A stretch of DNA of 64,000 bases, from contig NZ_JAOSZE010000008.1 in NCBI RefSeq assembly GCF_025630775.1, positions 184,708 to 248,707 of the forward strand. The letters run 5' to 3'. This document shows positions 33,955-42,575 of the stretch, piece by piece. Numbering within the stretch: position 1 is the stretch's first letter; each line of letters begins with the position of its first letter. Origin of the DNA: Actinoplanes sp. KI2. GTDB taxonomy: Bacteria; Actinomycetota; Actinomycetes; Mycobacteriales; Micromonosporaceae. Below the pieces are notes generated by a model. That model did not search any database, was not told the DNA's origin, and saw only the letters and a program-made list of their open reading frames with translations. Position numbers and translations under genes: made by a program.

Positions 33955-36619
33955 CCGGGCGCTGCGCCGCCGCTATCTCCAGGGCGGCGCGGCGCGGATC
34001 GTCGGCCCAGCGGCTGGCGAAGGCGTCGATCAGCCGCCAGCCGGCCCGATGCAGCGCGCGCTGGCGGTCGAGGTGGGCCTCGGCGCCGTCCGGGTGCGGC
34101 CCGCAGAAGACGCCGACGGGTTGGTCGTCCGAGCCCACACAGAGGTCGACGACCCACGGCCCGACCCGGTAGCCGACCCGGACGACCACCTCGAGCCGGT
34201 CGAGCTCGGCCGCCAGCTCGCCTAACCACCCTCCCGACGAGTCGGAAGGATCGGGCTGGTGCCCCAGGGCGGCGGAGGCGTAGGTGAGGTAGTCGCCGAG
34301 GAGGCCGTCGGCCGTCTCCAGGGCCGTGACCACGATCAGCCGGCGGCGGGCTCGGGTGATCATCACATTGAACAGGTGCGGGTCGGCGACGAAGCGTCGC
34401 CGACCCGCCGGGTCGCCCGGGAACAGACCCAGCGACACCACGACCACCTCGGCCTCGCTGCCCTGGAAGGCGTGCACCGTGCCGACCCGCAGCCCCAGCT
34501 CCTCGATCCGCTCGACCGGGTACGCCGCCAGCAGGCCCGCTTCCAGCGCCTCGGCCTGTGCCCGGAACGGCGAGATCACGCCGATCCCGCGACGCCCCTC
34601 GGCGACCAGGTCGCCGACCACCTTCAACACCGCGTCGACCTCGCCGGCTGGCGTGGCCGACGGCACCCTCACCACGTCGATCGCGTCGGTGGCCTCGGCC
34701 GCCGGCGTGCGGGTCAGCACCGCGATCCGGTCCGCGTAGAACCGGTGCGCCGAGAACCCGATCAGGTGCGGAGCGCTGCGGTGATGCTCGGTGAGCCAGG
34801 TGGCCGGCGCGGCGCCCGCGGCCAGGTCGTACGTGCTCACCCGGCGCACGTCCAGCCGCTCGTCGGCGCCGTGCCGGTCGAGCACCCCGGCCACGTCCAC
34901 ATCGCTCACGAACGACACGAACCGCAGCTGCCGAGGGTCCCCGACGATCAGCGCGCGGCGCGCCCGGGCCAGCACCGGCGCGGCGCGAACCTGGTCGACG
35001 TGCGACGCCTCGTCGATCACCACGAGGTCGAACATCCCCGGCGACGAGGGCAGCAGGTCCTCGACGTCGGCCACCGTGCCGATCCACAACGGCAGCGCCC
35101 GCACCACCGGCGGCGCGTCCAACTGGGCGAGCAGCTCGCGGCGGCGGTTCCGGCCCGCGCGCAGAGCCGCGGCCAGCGATGCGGCGCCCCGGCGGGCCGC
35201 GGAGTCCCAGCGCTTCTCGCTGCGGGCGCCGTTGCGCATCGCCGTGCCGACCGCGACGGCCAGCTTCTCCTCGGCGGCGTGCAGGGCGAGCCATCGCGAC
35301 GAGAGATCGGTGCCGCCGGTCGCGGCCAGCCGGGCGGCGTCGTGTCGCGCGGTGGCCGCGGCGATCGCCTCGGTCACCCGTTCCGCCGGTACGCCCCGGC
35401 GCACCCCCAACCGGCGCCGGGCCCACCAGCCGACCAGACCCCTCCGTCGCAGCCGGGCCGGCTCGAAGTCGTCGGCGAACGCGCCCGGCACGTCCGCGGC
35501 CAGCTCGGGCAACCGTGGCTCCCACGACGGCAGCGTCGCGGCCGACAACTCCCGGTCGAGCGCCTCGGCGATCTCGGCGCGCTCTCGGCGTACGCAAGCA
35601 TGGTTTTCCTGCACGGCCGCGAGATCCGCACGCAGGTCTCGGTCGCTTGGTCCGCGCTCGGCGCCGGCGGTGAGCTCGGCCGCCAGGCTCTCCCGGCGCA
35701 TCGCGTCGCCGAAAAGCACCGGCGTCGGTCCCGGATAGCGGGCCAGCAGCGCGGCCAGCACCTCGGCGGCGTGCGGGGACTGCGTCGCCACCAGCACCGA
35801 GCCGCCCCGATGCACCACCTCCAGCGCCGCCGCCACGACCGTGTGGCTCTTGCCGTTGCCCGGCGGCCCGGAGACGATCGTGATCGGCGCGGTGCGAGCG
35901 CGGGCCACCACCTCGGCCTGCGCCCCGGTCAGCGGCAGCGGGGACAGCACCGGCGAGTCGTCCGGCTGATCGTCGCGGCCCGCGGCGCCATAGATCGCGG
36001 CGAGCGCGGTCCCGCCCAGGTCGCGCCCGGCCCAGCTGCGCAGACTGTCCTGGAGACCGCCGCCGAAGACGTCCCGCACCACGAACAGCGCCGCCCGGGC
36101 GACCAGCACCACCCGGTCCTGCGGGAGGTGCTTGCCCTCGTCGACCACCGCGTCCACGGTCAGCCCGGTCGCGTCGGCAGCCGAGCGCAGCCACGCCTTG
36201 CTGCCGATCGCGTCGAGCCAGCCGGGCGCGGCCAGCCCGGGCGCCGCCTCCAGGGCCGCGGCCAGCTCGCGGTCGGTCACCAGGGGAGTGATCTCGAGGT
36301 CACCGGCCGGGACGACCCGATAGCCGGTCAGGCCGCGTTCCAGGCGCACCGGCTGGCTCAGCAGCGGCACCCGGATCTTGCGGACCTTGCCGTCCACCTC
36401 GGCGCGCCCGGCCAGGAAGCCCCAGCCGCGGCGCAGCAGCCGCTCCTCGCGGTGCAGAGCGTCCAGCGCGGCGAGGCGGTCGATCTCCTTGCGGCGGCGG
36501 GCCCGGTCGGCGTCGTCGAGCCAGATCAGGGGCTGGCCGCCGCGGGTCACGTCGAGCACCCGGTCGCCACCGGCCGGCGCCAGCTCGGCGAGGACGGCAA
36601 GGACGGTCGACGGCTGCAT
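33938..36619 (-). CDS. Superfamily-1 (Upf1-like) helicase with C-terminal nuclease-like domain
   Basis: An 893-aa protein. The Walker A motif GPPGNGKSHT (251-260) and Walker B VVIDEASHVDQ are separated by an insertion of about 300 residues. Motif III GDPRQLRFVS, motif V TVHAFQGSEAEVVVVSLG and motif VI FNVMITRARRRL follow. The last ~100 residues resemble the REase-like domain found on such helicases (VVVRVGYRVGPWVVDLCV, then DRQRALHRAGWRLIDAFASRWADD). The stretch that normally carries IECDG reads VFCGP, so the nuclease centre looks degenerate. ATG 36619 starts after an 18-bp repeat region that stays in frame, so a longer N-terminus is possible. A nucleic-acid-processing or defence role is inferred. 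Confidence 0.85.
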   Translation of the reverse strand: MQPSTVLAVLAELAPAGGDRVLDVTRGGQPLIWLDDADRARRRKEIDRLAALDALHREERLLRRGWGFLAGRAEVDGKVRKIRVPLLSQPVRLERGLTGYRVVPAGDLEITPLVTDRELAAALEAAPGLAAPGWLDAIGSKAWLRSAADATGLTVDAVVDEGKHLPQDRVVLVARAALFVVRDVFGGGLQDSLRSWAGRDLGGTALAAIYGAAGRDDQPDDSPVLSPLPLTGAQAEVVARARTAPITIVSGPPGNGKSHTVVAAALEVVHRGGSVLVATQSPHAAEVLAALLARYPGPTPVLFGDAMRRESLAAELTAGAERGPSDRDLRADLAAVQENHACVRRERAEIAEALDRELSAATLPSWEPRLPELAADVPGAFADDFEPARLRRRGLVGWWARRRLGVRRGVPAERVTEAIAAATARHDAARLAATGGTDLSSRWLALHAAEEKLAVAVGTAMRNGARSEKRWDSAARRGAASLAAALRAGRNRRRELLAQLDAPPVVRALPLWIGTVADVEDLLPSSPGMFDLVVIDEASHVDQVRAAPVLARARRALIVGDPRQLRFVSFVSDVDVAGVLDRHGADERLDVRRVSTYDLAAGAAPATWLTEHHRSAPHLIGFSAHRFYADRIAVLTRTPAAEATDAIDVVRVPSATPAGEVDAVLKVVGDLVAEGRRGIGVISPFRAQAEALEAGLLAAYPVERIEELGLRVGTVHAFQGSEAEVVVVSLGLFPGDPAGRRRFVADPHLFNVMITRARRRLIVVTALETADGLLGDYLTYASAALGHQPDPSDSSGGWLGELAAELDRLEVVVRVGYRVGPWVVDLCVGSDDQPVGVFCGPHPDGAEAHLDRQRALHRAGWRLIDAFASRWADDPRRAALEIAAAQRPVNDAR

Positions 36620-36644
36620 AGCGGCCCCGACAGTACCCGCCCCG

Positions 36645-36734
36645 GTCTCGCTCCTCGGCCCCGTCGCGCTCCTCGGCCTCGTCTCGCTCCTCGGCCCCGT
36701 CTCGCTCCTCGGCCCCGTCTCGCTCCTCGGCCCG
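36645..36734. repeat. Five 18-bp tandem repeats upstream of the helicase
   Basis: Five units of GTCTCGCTCCTCGGCCCC (36645-36662, 36663-36680, 36681-36698, 36699-36716, 36717-36734); units 1, 3 and 4 are identical and unit 5 differs only at its last base. On the minus strand they read as six-residue GPRSET-like repeats in frame with the helicase, but they also occupy its promoter region shared with the gene at 36841. Confidence 0.88.
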
Positions 36735-36840
36735 GACAGCACCTGCCCCCGCCCGTGTCCGGCATCGGCCAATGTCGGGGATTGGCAGGTCCGCTCGGCC
36801 GAACGGATATTCCGGCCCGGCCCCTCGGCGACCTACCGTC

Positions 36841-37296
36841 GTGTCCGTGGGCCTCGCGCACATTGTGGTGCTTTCGGCGGCGTTGCTGACGCTGCTGTTC
36901 CTGCCGTGCGTCATCGCGGTCGTGGTCTGCGCCGATGAGCTCCCGCCGCGCCCCTGGCGGTCGGGCCGGCGGCGCGACCGCCGGGCGCTTCGGCGGCTCG
37001 ACCGTGCCCTCCGCTCGGACGAGCCGACGCCGGCCCCGGTCGCCCTGGAGATGCCCTCGATCGAGCAGATCGCCTACGACCTGCGCCGCCTCGACCAGCA
37101 GCGCCGCGGCGGCCCCACCCAGCATTCGGAGAAGTGGCGGGCCGCTGTGCTGCGCGCCTACGACCAGCGGCTCTGCCTGGCCTGCCAGTGCCTCGGGCTG
37201 ACCGAGCACCTCGAGCCGCTGGAGGGCATGGACCGCGACCTCGAGCGGCTGCGGGTGGAGGGCGAGCTGCAGGCCGCCGGGCTGGCCCTGCACTGA
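36841..37296 (+). CDS. Small membrane protein, unknown
   Basis: A 151-aa protein with one N-terminal membrane helix (about 6-27, VVLSAALLTLLFLPCVIAVVV) and a hydrophilic, Arg-rich cytosolic part. The end (LEPLEGMDRDLERLRVEGELQAAGLAL) is helical and includes two cysteines in LCLACQCLG. No family is recognised. GTG 36841 was preferred because it starts just before the helix. It is divergent from the helicase and shares its 18-bp repeat region. Confidence 0.7.
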   Translation: MSVGLAHIVVLSAALLTLLFLPCVIAVVVCADELPPRPWRSGRRRDRRALRRLDRALRSDEPTPAPVALEMPSIEQIAYDLRRLDQQRRGGPTQHSEKWRAAVLRAYDQRLCLACQCLGLTEHLEPLEGMDRDLERLRVEGELQAAGLALH

Positions 37297-37356
37297 CAGC
37301 CGGGCGCTGCCGGCCGGGTGCTGACCGCGCTGACCGCCGGGGGTGAATGGCGGGTG

Positions 37357-37695
37357 CTAACCGCCGGTCGGTCCGAGCGTCGGCTCGGCCGGCGGGCCGG
37401 GCGCGGGCTCCTTGAGCTCGACGAAGATGCTCACCGTCTCGGTGTCGCCGATGTTCTCGCCGGCGTGCTCCTGCGCGCCGACCCAGCGCACGGCCCCGGC
37501 CGGCAGCTCCACCTCGACATTGCGGCCGCCGGCCGAGATGCGCCGCCGGAACGAGGAAAGCGTGACCATGACGGAGTCGGGGTGGGTGTGCGGTTTCGTG
37601 CAGTCCCCGGGCACGTCCCGATATTTCAGGACTCGCACCCGCTCGTTCTCGAAGACGGTCGTATACAGCTCGGGGCTGACCTCGGTGGGATCCAT
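37357..37695 (-). CDS. Small cupin-like protein
   Basis: A 112-aa beta-rich protein. Residues PHTHPDSVMVTL (cupin motif 1-like HxH) and LPAGAVRWVGAQEHAGENIGDTETVSIFVEL (motif 2-like) suggest a single-domain cupin, perhaps metal-binding. ATG 37695 has GGAGGGT just upstream. It is divergent from a TetR regulator, with a perfect 18-bp palindrome between them, so it is the likely TetR target. The substrate is unknown. Confidence 0.75.
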   Translation of the reverse strand: MDPTEVSPELYTTVFENERVRVLKYRDVPGDCTKPHTHPDSVMVTLSSFRRRISAGGRNVEVELPAGAVRWVGAQEHAGENIGDTETVSIFVELKEPAPGPPAEPTLGPTGG

Positions 37696-37716
37696 CGGTG
37701 ACCCTCCATCGGCAAG

Positions 37717-37734
37717 ATGGGACTCGAGTCCCAT
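37717..37734. promoter_or_regulatory. Perfect 18-bp palindrome, probable TetR operator
   Basis: ATGGGACTCGAGTCCCAT is perfectly symmetric and lies between the divergent cupin (start 37695) and TetR (start 37752) genes. An extra half-site GGGACT follows at 37735-37740. This is the expected place for an operator that controls both genes. Confidence 0.7.
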
Positions 37735-37751
37735 GGGACTACGGTACCATT

Positions 37752-38378
37752 ATGGTGATGCCAGTACCATATGAAGCGACCGGCCGCCGCGATCAGAAGG
37801 CCCGCACCCGCGAGGCCCTGGTCGCCGCGACCCGCCGTCTGCTGGCCGACGGTGTGAACCCGACGGTCGAGCAGGCCGCCGCCGAGGCCCGCATCTCACG
37901 CACCACGGCCTATCGCTACTTTCCGAGCCAGCGCTCCCTGTTGCTGGCCGCCCACCCGGAGATCTCGCAGCGCTCCCTGCTGCCGGCGGATGCGCCGGCC
38001 GACGACGTCCCGGCCCGGCTCGATCAGGTGCTGCGCGCGTTCGCCCGGGTCAACCTCGACTGGGAGCCGCAGCTGCGCACGTCCCTGCGCCTCTCCTTGG
38101 AGCCGGGGGCCGGGGAGCCGGGAGCCGAGCAGCCGGTGCTGCGGCAGGGCCGGGCGATCGACTGGATCGAGGACGCGCTCGACCCGCTGCGCGAGTCCCA
38201 TCCCGAGGTGGACGTGCGCCGGCTGGCGATCGCCATCCGGGCCACCACCGGCATCGAGTCGCTGATCTGGCTGACGGATATCGCCGGGCTGTCCCGGGCG
38301 GACGCGGTCGAGTTGATGCGCAAATCGGGTCAGGCGCTGCTGGCCGCCTACACCGGCCAAGAACGCACCGGCAAGTAG
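37752..38378 (+). CDS. TetR-family regulator
   Basis: A 208-aa regulator with an N-terminal HTH (QKARTREALVAATRRLLADG, then VEQAAAEARISRTTAYRYFPSQRSLL). The rest is a helical ligand-binding domain. ATG 37752 and ATG 37758 are both possible; the DNA upstream is AT-rich and looks like a -10 element, so the mRNA may be leaderless. It probably binds the palindrome at 37717-37734 and represses the cupin gene. Its 3' end overlaps the convergent phosphoesterase gene by 31 bases. Confidence 0.88.
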   Translation: MVMPVPYEATGRRDQKARTREALVAATRRLLADGVNPTVEQAAAEARISRTTAYRYFPSQRSLLLAAHPEISQRSLLPADAPADDVPARLDQVLRAFARVNLDWEPQLRTSLRLSLEPGAGEPGAEQPVLRQGRAIDWIEDALDPLRESHPEVDVRRLAIAIRATTGIESLIWLTDIAGLSRADAVELMRKSGQALLAAYTGQERTGK

Positions 38379-38827
38379 TCGCCGTCCTTGCTCTCGACCA
38401 GCGCGAACTCGGTGACCGTCCACGGTGAGCTCGCGTAGCCGGCCAGCGCCCGGCGCATCGCACCGTCGCCGCGATAGCTCACGGTGAGGTGGGGTTGATA
38501 GGGGCGGGTCTCCGACGGGAACCCCGAGTCGGACAGGAGAGTTCGCAGCCCTTCCTGCAAGGACGCCAAGGCTTCAAGATCGCCCGTCACGCCGGCCCAC
38601 GCGGCCGTGCCGAACCGGCCGCCGCCGGAGAGCCGCAGCGAGAAGTTGCCCCGCGGAGCGACGCCGGAGAGCACCGAGGACACCTCGTCGGTCGGTGCCT
38701 CGCCGAGAAAGACCAGCGTGACGTGCCATTTCGACGGGTGGGTGAGAGCCGCGCCGGCCGGCAGCACGGCACGCAGCGACCGGACCACCGCCTGCGGCGG
38801 GAAGAGGGCGACGAACAGTCGGCTCAG
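38348..38827 (-). CDS. thpR: 2H phosphoesterase, RNA 2',3'-cyclic phosphodiesterase (ThpR/LigT) family
   Basis: A 159-aa protein with the two HxT motifs of the 2H family, KWHVTLVFLG (near residue 37) and PHLTVSY (near residue 117), and the family N-terminus SRLFVALFPPQAVV. It hydrolyses 2',3'-cyclic phosphates in RNA. No ATG, GTG or TTG lies at the family N-terminus. The only codon there is CTG at 38827-38825, which overlaps the sepH stop as CTGA, the same kind of four-base coupling seen elsewhere in this window. The CTG start is therefore inferred. Confidence 0.82.
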   Translation of the reverse strand: MSRLFVALFPPQAVVRSLRAVLPAGAALTHPSKWHVTLVFLGEAPTDEVSSVLSGVAPRGNFSLRLSGGGRFGTAAWAGVTGDLEALASLQEGLRTLLSDSGFPSETRPYQPHLTVSYRGDGAMRRALAGYASSPWTVTEFALVESKDGDYLPVRSWPV

Positions 38828-39900
38828 GACGACTCGCGTGCCGCCGGGCCACCGCCGAACAGGACGTCGTCCCAGCTCGGCAGGCGCTTGCGCGGTTTGG
38901 TCTCGTCGGTCTCGCCGCCGGTCTGCTGACCGGACTGGCCCACCGTGCGCCGCGGCCGCAGCACCGCGAGCGAGGGCACGGCCGGCACCTCCTTGGGCAG
39001 GTCGGCGTCGTCGTCGAAGGCCGAGCCCGATCCGCCGCCGAGCAGCGCCGCGGCGCCGCCGGCCACCGGGCGCCGTGGCTCCGGACCGTCCAGGCCGCGG
39101 CCGCCGCCGCCGAGCGGGCGGTCGAGCGAGGCGAGCAGGGCGTCCCGCCCGGACCGGATCGGGTCGCGGGTCGGGCGCGGCGCGGGAGTCTCGGCCGCGG
39201 GCAGCGTGTGGCCGACGCGCGGGGGTTCGGCCGGGCGGGCCGGGCCGGGCAGGCCGTGACCGCCGCGCTGCTCGAGGAACGTGCGCTCGGGCACCGGCTC
39301 CTGGCCGAGGATCTGGGTGGGCCGCTCGGCGCACAGATATTGCGCCATGTCGTCGTGCGGGGAGACGACCTGGCGCCCCTTGTCGAGATCCCAGATGGCC
39401 TGGGCGGTGGCCTTGCCGGACGGCCAGGTGGCGACGATCCGCCAGGTGCCGTCCTCGCGCCGGAACGCGTCCCACGAGATCTTCTCGGTGTCGATGCCGT
39501 GCTGGGCGAGGCGGCTGTCCACCACCTCGGCGAGCGGCGCGCCCGAGTCGGACGTCTTGAGCCGGGTGCGGCGCGCGTGCTGGGCCAGCATGGCCCGCTC
39601 CTGCAGCACCGGGCCGGCGTAGCGCAGCACGCGGTCGACCGGCACACCGGCGATCCGGGCGACATCCTCCGCGGACTCGCCGGAGCGGATGCGGGCCTGG
39701 ATGTCGCGCGGGGAGAGCGAGGGCGCGGACTCCGGAGTGGACACGGCCACCGCCGTACCCGAGGTGACCGCGTGCGGCTCGTGGGTGACCGCGCTGTTGA
39801 TCCGATCGTCGAGAGGAAGGGCCAGAAGCCGACCGACCTCATCGGCGAGCACCAGGGCCTGACCGTCCTCGGAAAGGGCGACGAAGCGTACCGGCCGCAT
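38824..39900 (-). CDS. sepH: Cell-division protein SepH (DUF3071)
   Basis: A 358-aa actinobacterial FtsZ-binding protein. The N-terminus MRPVRFVALSEDGQALVLAD and the helical region ARIRSGESAEDVARIAGVPVDRVLRYAGPVLQERAML (70-105) form the conserved DUF3071 domain. A long Pro/Gly-rich disordered part follows, then the conserved basic end KPRKRLPSWDDVLFGG. SepH promotes FtsZ assembly at division septa. ATG 39900 has a GGAGG ribosome site. It is co-transcribed with the 2H phosphoesterase. Confidence 0.93.
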   Translation of the reverse strand: MRPVRFVALSEDGQALVLADEVGRLLALPLDDRINSAVTHEPHAVTSGTAVAVSTPESAPSLSPRDIQARIRSGESAEDVARIAGVPVDRVLRYAGPVLQERAMLAQHARRTRLKTSDSGAPLAEVVDSRLAQHGIDTEKISWDAFRREDGTWRIVATWPSGKATAQAIWDLDKGRQVVSPHDDMAQYLCAERPTQILGQEPVPERTFLEQRGGHGLPGPARPAEPPRVGHTLPAAETPAPRPTRDPIRSGRDALLASLDRPLGGGGRGLDGPEPRRPVAGGAAALLGGGSGSAFDDDADLPKEVPAVPSLAVLRPRRTVGQSGQQTGGETDETKPRKRLPSWDDVLFGGGPAARESS

Positions 39901-40107
39901 GCGTTGCCTCCATTCCGTGGGCCTGCCGTCTGCAACACCGTACGCGCCCACGTAACCCCATGGGGGAAGACACACCGTTGTTCAGCGGCTCTCATGCTCA
40001 CTGAGCAGGGATGATCTTCAAAATATGTCGGGTGAGGACCATTCAACCTCGTAAAACCCTCATATGGTACGAGCGGGGGAGTGACCAAAAGCACGAACGG
40101 CCGCCCC

Positions 40108-40144
40108 CGGCCCGCACCGCGAGCTCGCCGCGCGGTCCGGGCCG
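40108..40144 (-). terminator. Terminator hairpin after serC
   Basis: CGGCCCGCACCGCG (40108-40121) pairs with CGCGGTCCGGGCCG (40131-40144) with one mismatch in 14. On the serC (minus) strand it is followed about 20 bases later by CTTTT. An AT-richer stretch (40012-40070) beyond it contains the likely sepH promoter and an inverted repeat CTCGTA/TACGAG (40048-40073). Confidence 0.7.
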
Positions 40145-40173
40145 TAGCGCGACCGCCGGGCTGAGGTGGGTGG

Positions 40174-41301
40174 TCAGGAAAGCCGCTCCACCACGTAGTC
40201 GATGCACGCGGTCAGGGCAGCCACGTCGGACGGCTCGACCGTCGGGTAGAGCGCTATCCGCAGCTGGTTGCGCCCGAGCTTGCGGTACGGCTCGGTGTCC
40301 ACCACGTCGTTGGCCCGCAGCACCTTGGCGATCGCCGCCGCGTCGATGCCCTCGGCGAAGTCGATGGTGGCCACCGCGGCCGAGCGCAGCGCCGGGTCGG
40401 TGACGAACGGGGTCGCGTACGGCGACCGGTCGGCCCAGCCGTAGATCGCCGCCGCGCTCTCCGCGCTGCGCTTGACCGCCCAGGGGAGGCCGCCCTGTGC
40501 GTTCATCCAGTCCAGCTGCTCGGCCGCGAGGAACACGGTGGCCAGCGCCGGTGTGTTGTAGGTCTGCTCGAGGCGGGACTGCTCGATGGCCGTGACCAGG
40601 TCGAGGAACTGCGGGATGTACCGCCCGGTCGCCTTGATCTGGAACGCCCGCTCGATCGCCGCCGGGGACATCAGGGCGAGCCAGATGCCGCCGTCCGAGC
40701 CGAGCGCCTTCTGCGGGGCGAGGTAGTACACGTCGGTCTCGCGCAGGTCGACGTCGAGGCTGCCGCCGCCCGAGGTCGCGTCGGTGAGCAGCAGCGCGCC
40801 CTCGTCGGCGCCCTCGACCCGGCGGACCGGCACGGCCACGCCGGTGGAGGTCTCGTTGTGCACCGACGCGTACACGTCGACGCCGGCCTCGGCGGTGAGG
40901 AAGGACGCCTGGCCGCCGGGCGCCCGGTGCACGGTCGGGTCGGCCAGGAACGGCGCGTCCGCGGCGGCCTTCACGAACTTGGCGCCGAACTCGCCGAACT
41001 CGGCGAACTGGGCCTTGTCGCGGATCAGGCCGAACGTGGCGACCTCCCAGAACGCGCTGGTGCCGCCGTTGGCCAGGATCACCTCGTACCCGTCGGGCAG
41101 CGCGAAGAACTCGGCCAGGCCGCGGCGCAGCCGGGCGACCTGGCCCTTCACCGTCTTCTGCCGGTGCGAGGTGCCCAGGTACGTGCGTGACACCGCGGAC
41201 AGCGCCTCGACGCCCTCGGGTCGCACCTTGCTGGGGCCCGAGCCGAAGCGGCCGTCTACCGGTTTGAGCTCTTCGGGGATCGCGATGTCAGTCACGGTCA
41301 C
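40174..41301 (-). CDS. serC: Phosphoserine aminotransferase
   Basis: A 375-aa PLP enzyme of the actinobacterial SerC type. FGSGPSKVRPEGVEAL, LANGGTSAFWEVATFG and the PLP-lysine segment YLAPQKALGSDGGIWLAL are diagnostic. It converts 3-phosphohydroxypyruvate to phosphoserine in serine biosynthesis. GTG 41301 overlaps the citrate synthase stop as GTGA, so the two genes are translationally coupled, an unusual pairing of serine synthesis with a TCA-type enzyme. A hairpin lies downstream. Confidence 0.94.
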   Translation of the reverse strand: MTVTDIAIPEELKPVDGRFGSGPSKVRPEGVEALSAVSRTYLGTSHRQKTVKGQVARLRRGLAEFFALPDGYEVILANGGTSAFWEVATFGLIRDKAQFAEFGEFGAKFVKAAADAPFLADPTVHRAPGGQASFLTAEAGVDVYASVHNETSTGVAVPVRRVEGADEGALLLTDATSGGGSLDVDLRETDVYYLAPQKALGSDGGIWLALMSPAAIERAFQIKATGRYIPQFLDLVTAIEQSRLEQTYNTPALATVFLAAEQLDWMNAQGGLPWAVKRSAESAAAIYGWADRSPYATPFVTDPALRSAAVATIDFAEGIDAAAIAKVLRANDVVDTEPYRKLGRNQLRIALYPTVEPSDVAALTACIDYVVERLS

Positions 41302-42404
41302 ACATTATGCGCGAGCGCATCCCAGCCATCGACCTCGTTCGGCTTGCGCGGGCCCGGCCCGATGTAGCGCAGGCTCGGGCGCAGGATGCGGCCCAGCCGC
41401 TTCTGCTCGAGCACGTGCGCGCTCCACCCGGCCACCCGGGCGCAGGTGAACATCGAGGTGAACATGTGTGCCGGCACCTCGGCGAAGTCGAGCACCACCG
41501 CCGACCAGAAATCCACGTTGGTGGCGATCGCCTTGTCCGGCTTGCGGGCCTGCAGCTCGGCGAGCGCGGCCCGCTCGAGCGCCACCGCCACGTCGTAGCG
41601 GGTGGCGCCCAGCTCGCGGGCGATGCTCTTGAGCACCCGGGCGCGCGGGTCCTCGGTCTGATAGACGCGATGGCCGAAGCCCATCAGCCGCTCGTGCCGG
41701 TCGAGCACGCCCTTGACGTAGCCCTCAGCGTCGCGGCTGCGCTCGACCGCCTCGATCATGTGCAGCACCCGGGAGGGCGCGCCGCCGTGCAGCGGACCGG
41801 AGAGCGCGCCGATCCCGGCCGAGATGCAGGCGGCCACGTCGGCGCCGACCGAGGCGGCGATCCGGCAGGTGAAGGTGGACGCGTTCAGCCCGTGCTCGGC
41901 GGCCGAGATGAAGTACGCGTCGACGGCCTTGACGTGCCGCGGGTCGGGCTCGCCCCGCCACCGGCGCATGAACCGCTCGACGATCGTCTCGGCCTTGTCG
42001 ATGTCCTTCTGCGGCACGGCCGGCAGGCCGAGGCCGCGGGCGGCCTGGGCGACGAAGGAAAGCGCGGTCACCGACACCCGGGCCAGGTCGCGGCGGGCCT
42101 GCTCGTCGTCGATGTCGAGCAGTTGGCGCAGCCCCCAGTAGGGCGCGAGCATGGCGACGGCGGACTGCACGTCGACCCGGATGTCGCCGGAATGCACCGG
42201 AACCGGGAACGGCTCGGCGGGCGGCAGGCCGGGGCCGAACTTCCCGTCGACCAGCAGCCCCCAGACGTTGCCGAAGGAGACCTGGCCGATCAGGTCCTCG
42301 ATGTCCACGCCGCGGTAGCGCAGCGATCCCCCCGCCCGGTCGGGCTCGGCGATCTCGGTCTCGAAGGCGGCGACGCCCTCGAGGCCCGGCTTGAAATCGG
42401 ACAC
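41298..42404 (-). CDS. Citrate synthase (actinobacterial second type)
   Basis: A 368-aa citrate synthase. Catalytic and substrate residues are visible: AEHGLNASTFTCR, LSGPLHGGAPSRV, MGFGHRVYQTEDPRA and NVDFWSAVVLDF. It condenses oxaloacetate and acetyl-CoA. GTG 42404 (VSDFKPGLEGVAAFETEIAEP) matches the family start; a TTG at 42413 has a better-spaced GGGAG and would add three residues. It is divergent from pdxH and coupled to serC. It is shorter than the main GltA type, matching the form annotated as citrate synthase 2 in streptomycetes. Confidence 0.93.
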   Translation of the reverse strand: MSDFKPGLEGVAAFETEIAEPDRAGGSLRYRGVDIEDLIGQVSFGNVWGLLVDGKFGPGLPPAEPFPVPVHSGDIRVDVQSAVAMLAPYWGLRQLLDIDDEQARRDLARVSVTALSFVAQAARGLGLPAVPQKDIDKAETIVERFMRRWRGEPDPRHVKAVDAYFISAAEHGLNASTFTCRIAASVGADVAACISAGIGALSGPLHGGAPSRVLHMIEAVERSRDAEGYVKGVLDRHERLMGFGHRVYQTEDPRARVLKSIARELGATRYDVAVALERAALAELQARKPDKAIATNVDFWSAVVLDFAEVPAHMFTSMFTCARVAGWSAHVLEQKRLGRILRPSLRYIGPGPRKPNEVDGWDALAHNV

Positions 42405-42518
42405 GGCACTCAATTGAGACAGGTCTCCCTGTGAAAGAACGCTATGAATTCTTCATATTGCCCGCACCGTCGTGCCGATGCGATGTGCTCTGGATGACAT
42501 CCATCCTGTCCGAGCTGA

Positions 42519-42541
42519 CGTAAGGTCCGCTCGGACTTACG
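42519..42541. promoter_or_regulatory. Inverted repeat between citrate synthase and pdxH
   Basis: CGTAAGGTCC and GGACTTACG form a near-perfect inverted repeat around GCTC, in the 171-bp divergent region and 35 bases before pdxH. A related GTCCGAGCTGACGTAAGG precedes it. A regulator-binding site is inferred. Confidence 0.5.
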
Positions 42542-42575
42542 GTCGTTGAATCCGAAAGTAGTTCAGGGAGCGCTC

